Below, piece after piece: positions 9,770 to 22,074 of a stretch of 64,000 nt of DNA. Made by a program: the position numbers and the translations under genes. Position 1 is the first letter of the stretch; the number at the start of each line of letters is the position of its first letter. The notes below the pieces were generated by a model, which saw only the letters and a program-made list of their open reading frames with translations, ran no database searches and was not told the DNA's origin. Origin of the DNA: Palsa-343 sp036269135 (GTDB lineage: Bacteria > Acidobacteriota > Terriglobia > Terriglobales > Acidobacteriaceae); contig DATASQ010000052.1 in assembly GCA_036269135.1 (NCBI GenBank), positions 1 through 64,000 on the forward strand, written 5' to 3'.

Positions 9770-10972
9770 TCACCGCAGCGGACCCAGGTTGCGGCGGAGT
9801 TCGCGCAGCGGATAGAAGGTGCCGCGCCAGACCACACCGCCCTGGTGGACGGTGAGGATCATGGAGCGGAGCATGGCGTAGAGAACCAGGGCCAATGCGA
9901 AGGGGAAGGTGACGACCCAGGCGGGGTTGATCCGGTTGTAGAAGCGGGAGGCTTGCTGGTAGAGGAGGGCGATCATCAGCAGGGAGAGGAGGCTGATGAT
10001 GCGGATGAGAGCGGATGGGGCGATGAGCCCGGCAAAAGGAACGCCGCAGAAGATGAGGAGGCCGAGCCATCCGCCCAGGAACAGGATGGGGCGAAAGCGG
10101 AACGTGGCGTAGATGTTCTTGGTGAGGTTGTTGACCATGCCGATGGCTCCGGCGGCCCAGTGCAGGCGGATGAGATCGCGGCCGAACACCATGTGCTGGC
10201 GATAGCCCTGGTGCTTAATTTCACGGCCGAGGCGGAGGTCTTCGAGGATCTCCATGGGGAATTTCTCAAAGCCGCCGGTGGCCTGGTAGACCTCGGAACG
10301 GACCAGGTTGAAGGCGCCCATGCCGACGGATTCCCGACGAGCCTTGGGGTCGGCAATCTTCCAGGGACGCCAGACGAGCAGAGTGAGCGACTGGAAGATG
10401 GACGTCATGATTTTTTCGCCGGGCGTTGTCTGGATCAGGGTGGGGAGCAGGACGACGTGGTCCGCGGCGGAATCGTCGGCAAAGCGCAGGGCGCGCGCCA
10501 GGGTGTCGGGGCGGAAGAGGACGTCGCCATCGGTAAACAGGAGCCAGGGCGTGGCGGACTGGCGCGCGGCGAGAGCCATGGCGTGGTTTTTGCCCATCCA
10601 GCCGGGCGGCAGGGAAGTGACGTGAATGACGGAGAGGAACTTGCCGGTGGGCAAAGGACCGGCCGCGACCTGGTCCATGAGGGCGCCGGTGGCGTCGGTG
10701 GAGCGGTCATCGACGGCCAGGATTTCGAGAGGGAGGGTCTGCGCCAGCAGTGAGCGCAGCGTGGCTTCGATCGCAGCGGCCTCGTTGCGGGCGGGAACGA
10801 CGACGGTGATCCGCGGGCGGTCCGACGTCGAATGGGACGGCGGGGCAGCGTAGCGGGCGTCGAGCAGATTCGGAATGCGCGGCAGGTGGCGCTGGGCGCC
10901 GACCGCGCGCTCGGTCCAGACGGCGAGGATCAGGCTGCTGAAGGTGGTCGCGATGAGAAAGGGCCAGTGCAT
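9770..10972 (-). CDS. GT2 family membrane glycosyltransferase
   Basis: A 400-residue protein: one N-terminal hydrophobic segment (MHWPFLIATTFSSLILAVW), a GT-A domain starting ITVVVPARNEAAAIEA near residue 52, a nucleotide/metal-binding segment LLFTDGDVLF, an acceptor/base region FPMEILEDLRLG, and four C-terminal membrane segments (about 265-370). The GWMGKNHA motif recalls the HpnB/CrtQ-like branch of GT2 that acts on polyisoprenoid lipids, but the acceptor is unproven. The ATG at 10972 is chosen because upstream codons of the same frame overlap the MFS gene. Only four bases separate it from the MFS stop, so the two are probably co-translated. Confidence 0.85.
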   Translation of the reverse strand: MHWPFLIATTFSSLILAVWTERAVGAQRHLPRIPNLLDARYAAPPSHSTSDRPRITVVVPARNEAAAIEATLRSLLAQTLPLEILAVDDRSTDATGALMDQVAAGPLPTGKFLSVIHVTSLPPGWMGKNHAMALAARQSATPWLLFTDGDVLFRPDTLARALRFADDSAADHVVLLPTLIQTTPGEKIMTSIFQSLTLLVWRPWKIADPKARRESVGMGAFNLVRSEVYQATGGFEKFPMEILEDLRLGREIKHQGYRQHMVFGRDLIRLHWAAGAIGMVNNLTKNIYATFRFRPILFLGGWLGLLIFCGVPFAGLIAPSALIRIISLLSLLMIALLYQQASRFYNRINPAWVVTFPFALALVLYAMLRSMILTVHQGGVVWRGTFYPLRELRRNLGPLR

Positions 10973-10976
10973 CGGG

Positions 10977-12248
10977 TCAATGCGAGGCGGGTGCGGAGCC
11001 GGGTTCGAGGTCCGGCAGGTGGGGCGCGAACCCCGATCCGGCCAGCAGGATGATCCCCGAGAGGGCCAGGGCAAAGAGCGTGGAGCCGAGGCCGACGCGG
11101 AGGTTGGTGGCGTCGGAGATGCGTCCGATGAGGCCGGGGGAGAAGGCGTCGCCCAGGAAATGAATGGTGAAGAGATTGACGGAGATGGCGGTGGAGCGGA
11201 TCGGGGCGGCAACGGAATTGACGATGGCGGCGTTTAACGGGCCGGTGTTGAGAAAGATGAAGAATTCGGCGGCATACGCCCCGGGCACGAGCCAGCGGAC
11301 GGGTCCGAAGAAGACGACGGCGGCAAAGGGAATGGCGAGGAGCGCGCCCCAGGCGGAGACCAGGTAGAGCGCGCGGTGATTGCGCCTGAGCCACATCTGG
11401 GCGAGCCAGCCGCCGGCGATGGTGGCCAGCAGGCCGTCAATGGCGGTGATCTCACCGGCGGTCAGGCCGGCGCCGGCGACGGAGTATCCGGCAAAGCGGC
11501 GCAGAAAGGTGGGCAGCCAGGTGGAGATGCCGCCGACGGCAAAGGTCCACATGGCCATACCCAGGGTGGCGGTCCAGTAGGCGGGATTGCGGAAGAGGCC
11601 GCGAAAGCTGGAGCGCGCGGCGGTGACCGTCAACGTATCGGCACTGCCGCGCTGGGGCTCGCGCACGAAGAGCCAGAAGGCGAGAGCAATCAGCACGCCG
11701 GGAGCGGCGGCGACGTAGAACGGAACGCGCCAGCCGAAGTGTCCTCCCAACTCGCCGCCGAGGAGATAGCCGAGAGCGCCGCCCACCGGGATGGTGATGT
11801 AGAAGATGCTGAGAACGCGGTTGCGTTCCTCTTCCGGGTAAAAATCCGCGAGGAGCGCGGGCGCAAAGATGCTGAAGGTGGCTTCGCCAATGCCGACGGC
11901 GGCGTGGCGGAGAAGCAGGGTGTCGTAGCTGTGGACCATGGCGGTGAGCAGCGTGGCGGCGCTCCAGATGAGCGCGCCGGCCACGATGAGCGGCTTGCGG
12001 GGAAACCGGTCGCCGAGCCAGCCGGTGAGGGGCGCAATGCACATGTAGGTGAAGAAGAAGGCTGAGGTGAGCAGGCCGGCCTGCGCGTCATTGATGCGGA
12101 AATCGTGCTGGATGAGGGGCTGGACGCCGGGCAGCACGTAGCGGTCGATGAAGTTAAACAGGTTCAGGCTGGTGAGAAGAAAGAGGGCGATGCCGGCCGT
12201 CCGTGCGGCGTGCGTGCGGGAGCGGGAAGACGCGGAGGCAGCGGGCAT
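10977..12248 (-). CDS. Spinster-like major facilitator transporter
   Basis: A 423-residue MFS protein with about 12 membrane segments. Motif A-like GWLGDRFPRKPLI follows the second segment. The NLFNFIDRYVLPGVQPLIQ start, the VGIGEATFSIFAPALL stretch and IPVGGALGYLLGG are the pattern of the spinster family, whose characterised animal members export sphingolipid or lysophospholipid metabolites. The bacterial substrate is unknown. The gene precedes the glycosyltransferase by four bases, which hints at a lipid- or glycolipid-handling pair. The start at 12248 is the first ATG and fits the usual length of cytoplasmic N-terminus. Confidence 0.88.
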   Translation of the reverse strand: MPAASASSRSRTHAARTAGIALFLLTSLNLFNFIDRYVLPGVQPLIQHDFRINDAQAGLLTSAFFFTYMCIAPLTGWLGDRFPRKPLIVAGALIWSAATLLTAMVHSYDTLLLRHAAVGIGEATFSIFAPALLADFYPEEERNRVLSIFYITIPVGGALGYLLGGELGGHFGWRVPFYVAAAPGVLIALAFWLFVREPQRGSADTLTVTAARSSFRGLFRNPAYWTATLGMAMWTFAVGGISTWLPTFLRRFAGYSVAGAGLTAGEITAIDGLLATIAGGWLAQMWLRRNHRALYLVSAWGALLAIPFAAVVFFGPVRWLVPGAYAAEFFIFLNTGPLNAAIVNSVAAPIRSTAISVNLFTIHFLGDAFSPGLIGRISDATNLRVGLGSTLFALALSGIILLAGSGFAPHLPDLEPGSAPASH

Positions 12249-12334
12249 CGAGTCGAGGATAGCAGGGGAGCGGATCGGAGCCGGACAGCGAGCGCAGACG
12301 GGGGAAGAAGAAGCTGAGGGGCTTCGGCGCAGCT

Positions 12335-12823
12335 CTAAAAAATGCGCGGGTCGTGCAAGTCCGATTGCGGTCCCGGATCTTCGAAGCGCTCGTCGAGGGC
12401 TTCCTGGCGGACGGAACTGAGGGCGACGGTCATCTCACGAATGTAGTAGAGGACGCCGGCGAGCAGAGCGACCATGGCGACAACAAAGACAGCGGCGGCG
12501 GCAGGAGCGGCGGGTTTCCAGTAGAGGCCGAAGCCGAGCAGCAGGCAGGAGAGCAGGGTGCCGACGAGGGCAATCAGGCTTAGCAGAAAAGTACGGCGGA
12601 TCATCTCCGCCCGCTGTTCCATGGAACGGATCTGGGCGGTGCAGGCTTCGGCTTCCACGGCATGGCCGTTCTTTACGGCGTCGTGCCGGGCCCGGACGTA
12701 TTGACGCAGCCGGCTGACGATGCCCATGAGGCGCACATTGATGGAGAGGATGAAGAGAGCTGTAGCGGAAAAGAAAATGGCGGGCGCCACGAATGCCTGG
12801 AACAATCGGCTGATGTCGTTCAT
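12335..12823 (-). CDS. DUF2721 membrane protein
   Basis: A 162-residue protein of the DUF2721 family: membrane segment at about 10-32 (FVAPAIFFSATALFILSI), a charged connecting region with two helices (about 35-75), then two C-terminal segments (about 78-98 and 105-130) and a short acidic cytoplasmic tail. The function of the family is unknown. The ATG at 12823 is preferred; a GTG 17 codons upstream gives an unconvincing extension. It lies 86 bp upstream of the spinster-like gene on the same strand. Confidence 0.75.
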   Translation of the reverse strand: MNDISRLFQAFVAPAIFFSATALFILSINVRLMGIVSRLRQYVRARHDAVKNGHAVEAEACTAQIRSMEQRAEMIRRTFLLSLIALVGTLLSCLLLGFGLYWKPAAPAAAAVFVVAMVALLAGVLYYIREMTVALSSVRQEALDERFEDPGPQSDLHDPRIF

Positions 12824-12968
12824 CAGGGTCAGGCTAGCGCGGGTGGGGTCGAGATCCAGTGATGGTTGCCACACATCCGGTGGAGTCTACCCACTGGCGG
12901 GAAGAGTTCCGAAGGAGTGAAGGGCATCCCTCAGCGGCTACGGCCGCCCTTGATTTGGGACGGTTACA

Positions 12969-12986
12969 GCACGGCTAGAGCCGTGC
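12969..12986. terminator. Inverted repeat downstream of the CPBP gene
   Basis: GCACGGCT and AGCCGTGC form an 8-bp perfect stem around two bases, about 100 bp past the CPBP stop. No T-run follows on the minus strand, so this is a weak terminator candidate or some other palindromic site. Confidence 0.3.
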
Positions 12987-13082
12987 CCCTTCAAAACAGC
13001 GAGTCTTTCCACGAGCTGTAGAAGCTGTCCCTTTCAACGCGAGTCCTTTTTCCGCAGGCCGTTACGCCGTTACGCTGTGGGG

Positions 13083-14038
13083 TCAGCCCTTCAGCTTGTC
13101 CAGATGGCGGAAGCCGTCGGTTTGCACAAGCAGCCCGGTGAAGAGCGTGAGGTTGTAGCAGGCGTGCACCACAACGCCGGCCGCGACGGAATCGGTGAGC
13201 AGACGGATGACGCAGAGGATGACACTGACCATGCCGATCAGGAGCAGCGGTCCCCAGGAGCCGGAGACCTGCTGGGCGTGCACCATGGCAAACGGGATGG
13301 AGGTGAGCAGGATGGCAACGGGGATGCCCACGGTGCGGGCGGAACTCTCGCTCATGGCGCCGCGGCGCGCGAGCCAGCGGAAGACGTTGACCAGGCTGGG
13401 CAGCAGAAAGCCGCGGAACGCCAGCTCCTCGGTGAGGGGGGCGAGCGTAATGCCGAAGGCCATGAGCATCCAGGCGCCCACGGTGGAATTGGTGAGGTCC
13501 TTCAAAATGGGGGGCGCTTTGGGCATAGGCAGGAAGTTGCCGGCCAGGGTGATGACGAGCCCGGTGGCGACACCCAGGAGGGCCAGGCGCAACAGGAAGC
13601 GTCCCGCAGCGGCGATATTCCAGTGGACGCCGCGCGCCAGCGAGCGACCCCACCACAGGGAGAAGACCAGGGCGGCCAGAGCCCACTGGATGCCGTAAGC
13701 GACGGCCTGGGCGGTGATCGCGTAACGGACTTCATGGCCGACGCGAAGGATGACGGCCTGGGTCGCGGCTGGGTGGAGAGCCACACGCAGAACGGCGAAG
13801 GTGAGGAGCCATCCGCCGATGAAAGAGGGCACGAGGAGGGCGAAAAAGACCAGACAATGGCCGAAATTGGGGATCAGTCTGGGCGGCGGTGGTGGGAGCG
13901 CGGCTTCGACGGGGGAAGGCGGCGGCTCGATGGGATGCCACAGGTAGCCGGCGCCGTCAGCAGGCGCGGCGGGCGGCTCGGGAGAAAGGGATTCCGGTTC
14001 TGAACCGGCGGGCGGCTGTTGACTGGGGTCGGCGTCGT

Positions 14039-14042
<4 letters not shown>
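13083..14042 (-). CDS. CPBP-family intramembrane metalloprotease
   Basis: A 319-residue protein of the CPBP (Rce1/Abi-like) family, with predicted intramembrane glutamate proteases. A proline-rich cytoplasmic N-terminus (about 1-58) is followed by seven or so membrane segments. The catalytic motif EELAFRG is near residue 204, the second motif SIPFAMVHAQQ near 249 and the histidine of VVVHACYNL near 294. The ATG overlaps the uvrA stop in an ATGA, so translation is probably coupled to uvrA. Bacterial relatives serve in bacteriocin self-immunity or protein maturation; no bacteriocin gene is present here. Confidence 0.88.
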
Positions 14043-16903
<2,861 letters not shown>

Positions 16904-17160
16904 GGAGGATGGAGGTGACTTTGGTAGTAACCAGCGCGCGAAAGTTGCAGCCAACCGGGTCGTTTACCAGTTGCAAAACGGAACGCCGCGTCTAAAATCG
17001 GGAAAGATAGTCCTTTCCGTATCTTATTCGGCAACAGAAAAGCGGGTCAACGTGTGGCCTTTTCTGTTAAGAATGACATCGGAACGATCATCGCCGGGTT
17101 CGCGCAATGCGCCGGCGCATCTTAGTGTGGGGGCTCCGGGGATCCGGGTACGTTTTTAAT

Positions 17161-17337
17161 ATGCAGGACGCTATCAATTTGCTGATGCTGGTCTGTGCAA
17201 CATTCGCCTCACTGGCCTTTGGAGTTCTTCTGGCATACGGCATTTGCCGCGGGGCATTCGCGATGTTGCGGCAGCACGCAGGGCTGGTCGCTGAGGAACG
17301 CGCGAAAGCCAAGATGGCTCCCGTGTCACAGCAGTAA
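17161..17337 (+). CDS. Small single-pass membrane protein
   Basis: A 58-residue ORF starting at the ATG at 17161 (MQDAINLLMLVCATFASLA). One hydrophobic segment spans about residues 5-30, followed by a basic/polar tail that includes RAFAML-type helical sequence and ends in SQQ. The frame stays open upstream to 17107, but the upstream residues (MRRRILVWG) look non-coding. The family is unnamed. The AT-richer flanks and conserved-looking LLAYGICRGAF segment suggest a real gene. It runs opposite to uvrA (divergent) and convergent with the ADOP gene. Confidence 0.55.
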   Translation: MQDAINLLMLVCATFASLAFGVLLAYGICRGAFAMLRQHAGLVAEERAKAKMAPVSQQ

Positions 17338-17425
17338 CTTTTGCTTCTCATTTCTGCGCCAGCTCCGGCGCGCATTTCTTTGCTGACAATCAAATCTGGC
17401 GGACAGCCTTGTCTCCCGTAGGCCC

Positions 17426-19912
17426 TCACTCGGTCCGAAGTGCCTCCACGGGATCGACGCTGGCGGCACGGCGGGCAGGGAAGTAGCTGGCGGCGACTCC
17501 GCAGAAGCTCAGAGCCAGGACCACCAGGACGATGGTGGCCCAGTCGTAGCCGGCGGCTCCATACAGATACGAACGCATGACGCCGCGGGCAATCCACGCC
17601 ATGACCAGGCCAATCGCGGTCCCCAGCCCGAGCAGGACCAGGGCGTGGCTCAGGATGAGCCAGACAATATTGCCGCGTTGGGCGCCGAGCGCCATGCGAA
17701 CGCCGAGTTCCCGGGTACGCTGGCTGACGGAATATGCCAGCAATCCGTAGATTCCGGCGACGGCGATCAGGAGCGCCGCGAGGCCGAAGATTCCGAGCAG
17801 GCGCGCCGCCAGGGTCTCGCCGCCAAGAGAATCGTCGACGATCTGCTGCATGGGCTCCAGATCCTCGACCGCGGTTTCGGGCGAGAGATCGTGGACATCG
17901 CGGCGGATGGTGTTCTCGATGGCTTTCGGCGCCAGGCGGGCGCGAACGGCCAGGTCCATGTGGAAGGTCACCAGCATGGGGTAGAACGGATCGATGGGCC
18001 GAAGCTGCTCGAGGTTGAGGTCCATTTCCGGTATGGAGGGCTGACCGGCCGAGTCCTGCCTCACATTGGACACAACCCCAACGATGGTGCCCCACTGGCG
18101 CGGCTTGTCCTTGTCGCCCACCTCGAGCTGCTGGCCGAGGGGGTTCTGGCGCGGGAACTGCGCCTGGACCAGGGCCTGGTTGACGATGATGGCGATGGGC
18201 GCGTCGGGGCCGTCCGCGTCGCTGAAGAAGCGGCCGGCGAGCAGATGCATGCCGAGGGCATGGTAATAGCCGTCGGTGGCGGCACGCACCTGCGCGTGAA
18301 CCGCCTGGGCCGGCAGAGGTTCGGGGTGGCCTTTCACGTGAAGGCTGTCGTTGAAATTGAAATTCTGATTCAGCGGCCGCACCGAGCCAAACCCGGCGGC
18401 AACGACTCCGGGGATGTGGAGGAGTTTCTGCCCCAGCGGATCGTAGAGGGTCTGGACCATGCTGGCGGCGTTCGGCTCGCCATGAAAGGTCAGGGCCATG
18501 CCGTGGGTTGGCGGATAAAGCGCGCCGTTGATGACATTGCCGGTGACGAAGCCGAGGTCGGCGCGGCGCAGACTCAGGAGAGTGCGCATCATCAGGCCGG
18601 CGGCGATCAGCAGTGCCAGGGTGAGGGATATCTCGGCGACCACCAGGCCGTCGCGCAACAGCGCCTGGCGGCGGCTGGTCCCGGCGGCAGCCGTACCTTC
18701 GCGCAGGCCCTCCTGAGCGGGGATGCCGGAGGCATGCCAGGCGGGCGCGAGACCGAAAAGCAAAGCCGAAAGGCACGCGGCGGCCAGAAGGAAGGCGATG
18801 ACGCCGACATTCACGTGAATGTCCTGCCCAAAGAGGACGTTATCCGCGAGGTAGTGCCGCAGGAGGTGCAGAGCGAGCGCGGCAATCCCCAGTCCGAGAG
18901 CGGAGCCTGCCAGAGCGATGAGGAGGCTTTCGGTGAGGAACTGCTGGGTAATGCGTCCGCGGGGAGCGCCCAGGGCGCCGCGAATGGCAATCTCACGGCG
19001 ACGGCTGTTGGTGCGGGTGAGCATCAGCCCGGCCACATTGGCACAGGCGATCAGCCACACCGCGAGAACGGACCAGTCAAGGGCAAAGAGCGCGCCGCGC
19101 GAATGCTGCGTGATCGACGTGTGGTAATCGACCACGCGGATGGAATCGGCATCCTCATCTTTGGGATAGTCATGCTTCAACTGCGCGTGAATCGCGTTGA
19201 GCTCCCGCTGTGCCTGGGCCGCAGACACCCCGGGACGCAGCACAGCGAGAGGCAGGAGCATGGCGCTGCCGCGGTCCTGAAAGCTCTTGTCGTCCAGGTT
19301 GAGCGGACTGATGATTTCCTCGCCCTGCACCCCCATAGGGAAGTAAATGTGGGGCGGCAGCACACCGATGACCGTATAGGGGTCGCCGTCGATGGGAACC
19401 GTACGGCCGATGATGGAGGGATCGGCATGATAGAACTTCTTCCACACCGAGTCGCTGAGGATGAGAACGCTGGTGTGGCCGGATTTGCTGTCTTCGGGGA
19501 TGAATCCGCGGCCCAGGCGCGTATGGATGCCCAGGACTTCGAAGAGATTGGGAGTGACCATCATCTCCGGAACCAGCTGCGGGTTCCCGGTGCCGCCCAG
19601 GGTGGGAAGCTGAAAGCTGAAGGCGCCGATCCCGGCAATGGAATGGCTGCGCGCCGCATAATCCTGGAGATCGGGCAGGGAAAAAGAGCTGTTGACGCTG
19701 CCGCCGCCGTCCAGCGGAATTTTCTCCAGGGCCACGAGCCGGTCCTGGTTGGCATACGGGAGCGGGCGCAGGATCACCTGCTCGACCACCGAGAACATGG
19801 CGGCGTTGACGCCGATGCCGAGCCCGAGCGTGACGATGGCGGTAACGGCAAAGAGCGGCGTCTTGCGGAGCTGCCGCAGCGCGAAGCGGACGTCCTGAGC
19901 CCATGAACCCAT
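17426..19912 (-). CDS. ADOP-family duplicated ABC permease (MacB/FtsX type)
   Basis: An 828-residue protein of the 'acidobacterial duplicated orphan permease' type. It contains two MacB-periplasmic plus FtsX units: MacB_PCD from about 20 to 245, FtsX segments at about 270-400, a second periplasmic domain at about 440-670, and a second FtsX region at about 695-815 ending in the VDPVEALRTE motif. The N-terminus (LRQLRKTPLFAVTAIVTLGLGIGVNAAMF) is the family hallmark. The ATPase partner is not adjacent, as expected for this orphan class. The physiological substrate is unknown. The LolD-like ATPase at 2.4-3.1 kb is a possible but unsupported partner. Confidence 0.92.
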   Translation of the reverse strand: MGSWAQDVRFALRQLRKTPLFAVTAIVTLGLGIGVNAAMFSVVEQVILRPLPYANQDRLVALEKIPLDGGGSVNSSFSLPDLQDYAARSHSIAGIGAFSFQLPTLGGTGNPQLVPEMMVTPNLFEVLGIHTRLGRGFIPEDSKSGHTSVLILSDSVWKKFYHADPSIIGRTVPIDGDPYTVIGVLPPHIYFPMGVQGEEIISPLNLDDKSFQDRGSAMLLPLAVLRPGVSAAQAQRELNAIHAQLKHDYPKDEDADSIRVVDYHTSITQHSRGALFALDWSVLAVWLIACANVAGLMLTRTNSRRREIAIRGALGAPRGRITQQFLTESLLIALAGSALGLGIAALALHLLRHYLADNVLFGQDIHVNVGVIAFLLAAACLSALLFGLAPAWHASGIPAQEGLREGTAAAGTSRRQALLRDGLVVAEISLTLALLIAAGLMMRTLLSLRRADLGFVTGNVINGALYPPTHGMALTFHGEPNAASMVQTLYDPLGQKLLHIPGVVAAGFGSVRPLNQNFNFNDSLHVKGHPEPLPAQAVHAQVRAATDGYYHALGMHLLAGRFFSDADGPDAPIAIIVNQALVQAQFPRQNPLGQQLEVGDKDKPRQWGTIVGVVSNVRQDSAGQPSIPEMDLNLEQLRPIDPFYPMLVTFHMDLAVRARLAPKAIENTIRRDVHDLSPETAVEDLEPMQQIVDDSLGGETLAARLLGIFGLAALLIAVAGIYGLLAYSVSQRTRELGVRMALGAQRGNIVWLILSHALVLLGLGTAIGLVMAWIARGVMRSYLYGAAGYDWATIVLVVLALSFCGVAASYFPARRAASVDPVEALRTE

Positions 19913-20097
19913 GCCGTCGATTCTCCCTTAGAAACCGGCAAATTGTATAGCGGTAATGGAATTTGCAGCGACGATCGGGCGCGGCCGGCATCGTCATTCG
20001 AACGGAGACTGCAGCGAGTCGATCTGTCAGGAATGAAAAGGGCTGAACGCTTTGGGTGCGTGTCCGCTGCCTGTTTCGACTTCATACTGGAGGAATG

Positions 20098-22041
20098 ATG
20101 GTCAAGACGGGTGAGTCGCCACTGAGTCGCCGGAACTTCCTTCGCTTAGCGGCCGCCCAGTCGGCAGCCGCATTGGTAACGGCGGCGTACGGCTCAACCC
20201 TGGAAGCGCTTCATCCGATTGCGGCGGTTGATAAGGACGCCAACGCTTACGCCGATCTGCTTCATAGCTGGTGCGACGGGCTGCTCAGGCATCAGGTCGC
20301 GCTGGACAATCCCGGTGCGTTGGGAGGATTTCTTTGCCCGTCGTGCGTGCTGATCCATGGCCGATGTGGCGAGGCCGTCTACCCGCTTCTCCGTATGGCG
20401 CAGAGCACCGGGGACGATCGATACCTGCGTGCCGCGCTTCAGGTTCACGACTGGTCGGAGCGCCAGGTGAGCCAGGCGGATGGCAGCTGGATCAACGACG
20501 TAACGCTCAGCTCGTGGAAGGGCATCACCGTCTTCCACACCATTGCCCTCGCCGAGGCTCTGCATCACCATGGATCGGTGCTCGACGCAGCAACGCGGAG
20601 CCGATGGACGGACCGCCTGGCCGCGGCAGCTAAATTCCTCGACGGCTACATCACGATCGCCACGGGCAACGTCAATTACCCGGTGACGTCATCGCTGGCG
20701 TTCACGCTTTGCGCACAGGTGCTGGGGGAACACCGTTACTTCGATCGCGGCCGCCAGATGGCCCATGCGGCTCTGGAATTCTTCAGTCCCTCCGGAATCC
20801 TTTTCGGCGAAGGGCACCCACAGCGCGGGATCAGCGCGAAGGGCTGCCGGCCCGTTGACCTGGGCTATAACGTCGAAGAGTCGCTGCCCTCACTGGGCAT
20901 GTACGCGGTGCTGGCGAAGGACACGCTGGTGCGGGATCAGGTGGTGGCCGCCATGCGCACGGCGCTGGAGTTTATGCTGCCCGACGGCTCCTGGGATAAC
21001 AGCTGGGGCACGCGCAACTACAAGTGGAGCTGGTGGGGAAGCCGGACGACGGACGGCTGCCATCCCGGATTCATCCTGCTCGCGGACAGGGAGCCGCGCC
21101 TGAAAGAAGCCGCGCTCCGGAACCTGGAACTGATGAAGGCCTGTACCCACAACGGCCTGCTTTACGGCGGCCCGGACTACGAGGTGCACGGCGATTTTCC
21201 CTGTATCCACCACACTTTCACGCACGCGAAAGCGCTGGCGACCGTTCTCGATCGATGCGAGGATCCGTTTCCCGCTGCGCGACTCACCCTGCCGCGGGAT
21301 GAGCCGTATGGGCTGCGCAGCTATCCGGTGATCGACACGCACCTTGCTGCCGTGGGGGACTGGCGCGCCACCGTGACCGCCTACGACTGTGACTACGGGG
21401 AAGGATCGGGTCCGCGGGGCGGTCACGCGTCGGGGGGATCGCTCACCACGCTGTTTCATCGCCACCTTGGTCCTGTGTTGACGGCCAGCATGACCCGCTA
21501 CGAAAAGATCGAGATCAATAATCAGCAGGCGTACCGGGATCGACCGCATATGCCGCTGACTGCGCGGATCGAACTGGAGCAGGGAGGCAAGAGTTACAGC
21601 AGCGATACGGATTACGGCGCGAAGCTCACGGCGCAGTTTGCGGAGGGCCGCGCGATTTTTGAAGCGCACGGACGGCTGCTTACCGCGTCGCGCGAATCTT
21701 TGCCCGGGCAGGACGTGCGGTACACGCTGCGGTACCGCATCGACCCTTCCGGCGTGGACATCACTGCCTCGGTCGAGAAGTCTGCTCCGGACGGCGCCCG
21801 CTTCGACCTTCCTGTGCTGGCGCGCGCCGCGGACCGCGTGCAGCAACCGAGCGCGTCCACGGTCCACATCACCAAGCCCGGAGGTCAGGTGGTGATTCGA
21901 AGCAGCGGGGCTGCTTTTGAGGCGATCCCCGCAGAGCGCAGCTTCAATCTGGTTCCGGGCTTTGAGTGCGTGCCGCTGGTCGTGCCGATGCAACCCGGTC
22001 AGGAACTGACTTTGCGGATCGAAGCTCAAACGACTGCCTGA
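20098..22041 (+). CDS. Tat-exported protein, alpha-toroid/beta-sandwich type, function unknown
   Basis: A 647-residue protein with a twin-arginine signal (SRRNFLRLAAAQSAAALV at about residues 9-26). The central region (about 45-420) is helix- and aromatic-rich, with repeats such as YLRAALQVHDWSERQ and GITVFHTIALAEALHHHG, resembling the (alpha/alpha) toroids of polysaccharide lyases and unsaturated glycoside hydrolases. The C-terminal 200 residues look beta-rich, as in heparinase II/III-like sandwich domains. This assignment is structural inference; no catalytic motif was identified with certainty. The ATG at 20098 is preferred because GGAGG precedes it by four bases. It lies divergent from the ADOP gene and convergent with hutH. 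Confidence 0.7.
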   Translation: MVKTGESPLSRRNFLRLAAAQSAAALVTAAYGSTLEALHPIAAVDKDANAYADLLHSWCDGLLRHQVALDNPGALGGFLCPSCVLIHGRCGEAVYPLLRMAQSTGDDRYLRAALQVHDWSERQVSQADGSWINDVTLSSWKGITVFHTIALAEALHHHGSVLDAATRSRWTDRLAAAAKFLDGYITIATGNVNYPVTSSLAFTLCAQVLGEHRYFDRGRQMAHAALEFFSPSGILFGEGHPQRGISAKGCRPVDLGYNVEESLPSLGMYAVLAKDTLVRDQVVAAMRTALEFMLPDGSWDNSWGTRNYKWSWWGSRTTDGCHPGFILLADREPRLKEAALRNLELMKACTHNGLLYGGPDYEVHGDFPCIHHTFTHAKALATVLDRCEDPFPAARLTLPRDEPYGLRSYPVIDTHLAAVGDWRATVTAYDCDYGEGSGPRGGHASGGSLTTLFHRHLGPVLTASMTRYEKIEINNQQAYRDRPHMPLTARIELEQGGKSYSSDTDYGAKLTAQFAEGRAIFEAHGRLLTASRESLPGQDVRYTLRYRIDPSGVDITASVEKSAPDGARFDLPVLARAADRVQQPSASTVHITKPGGQVVIRSSGAAFEAIPAERSFNLVPGFECVPLVVPMQPGQELTLRIEAQTTA

Positions 22042-22074
22042 CGGAGACGTCATACCCGGCTCTTGCGCTGCGGG

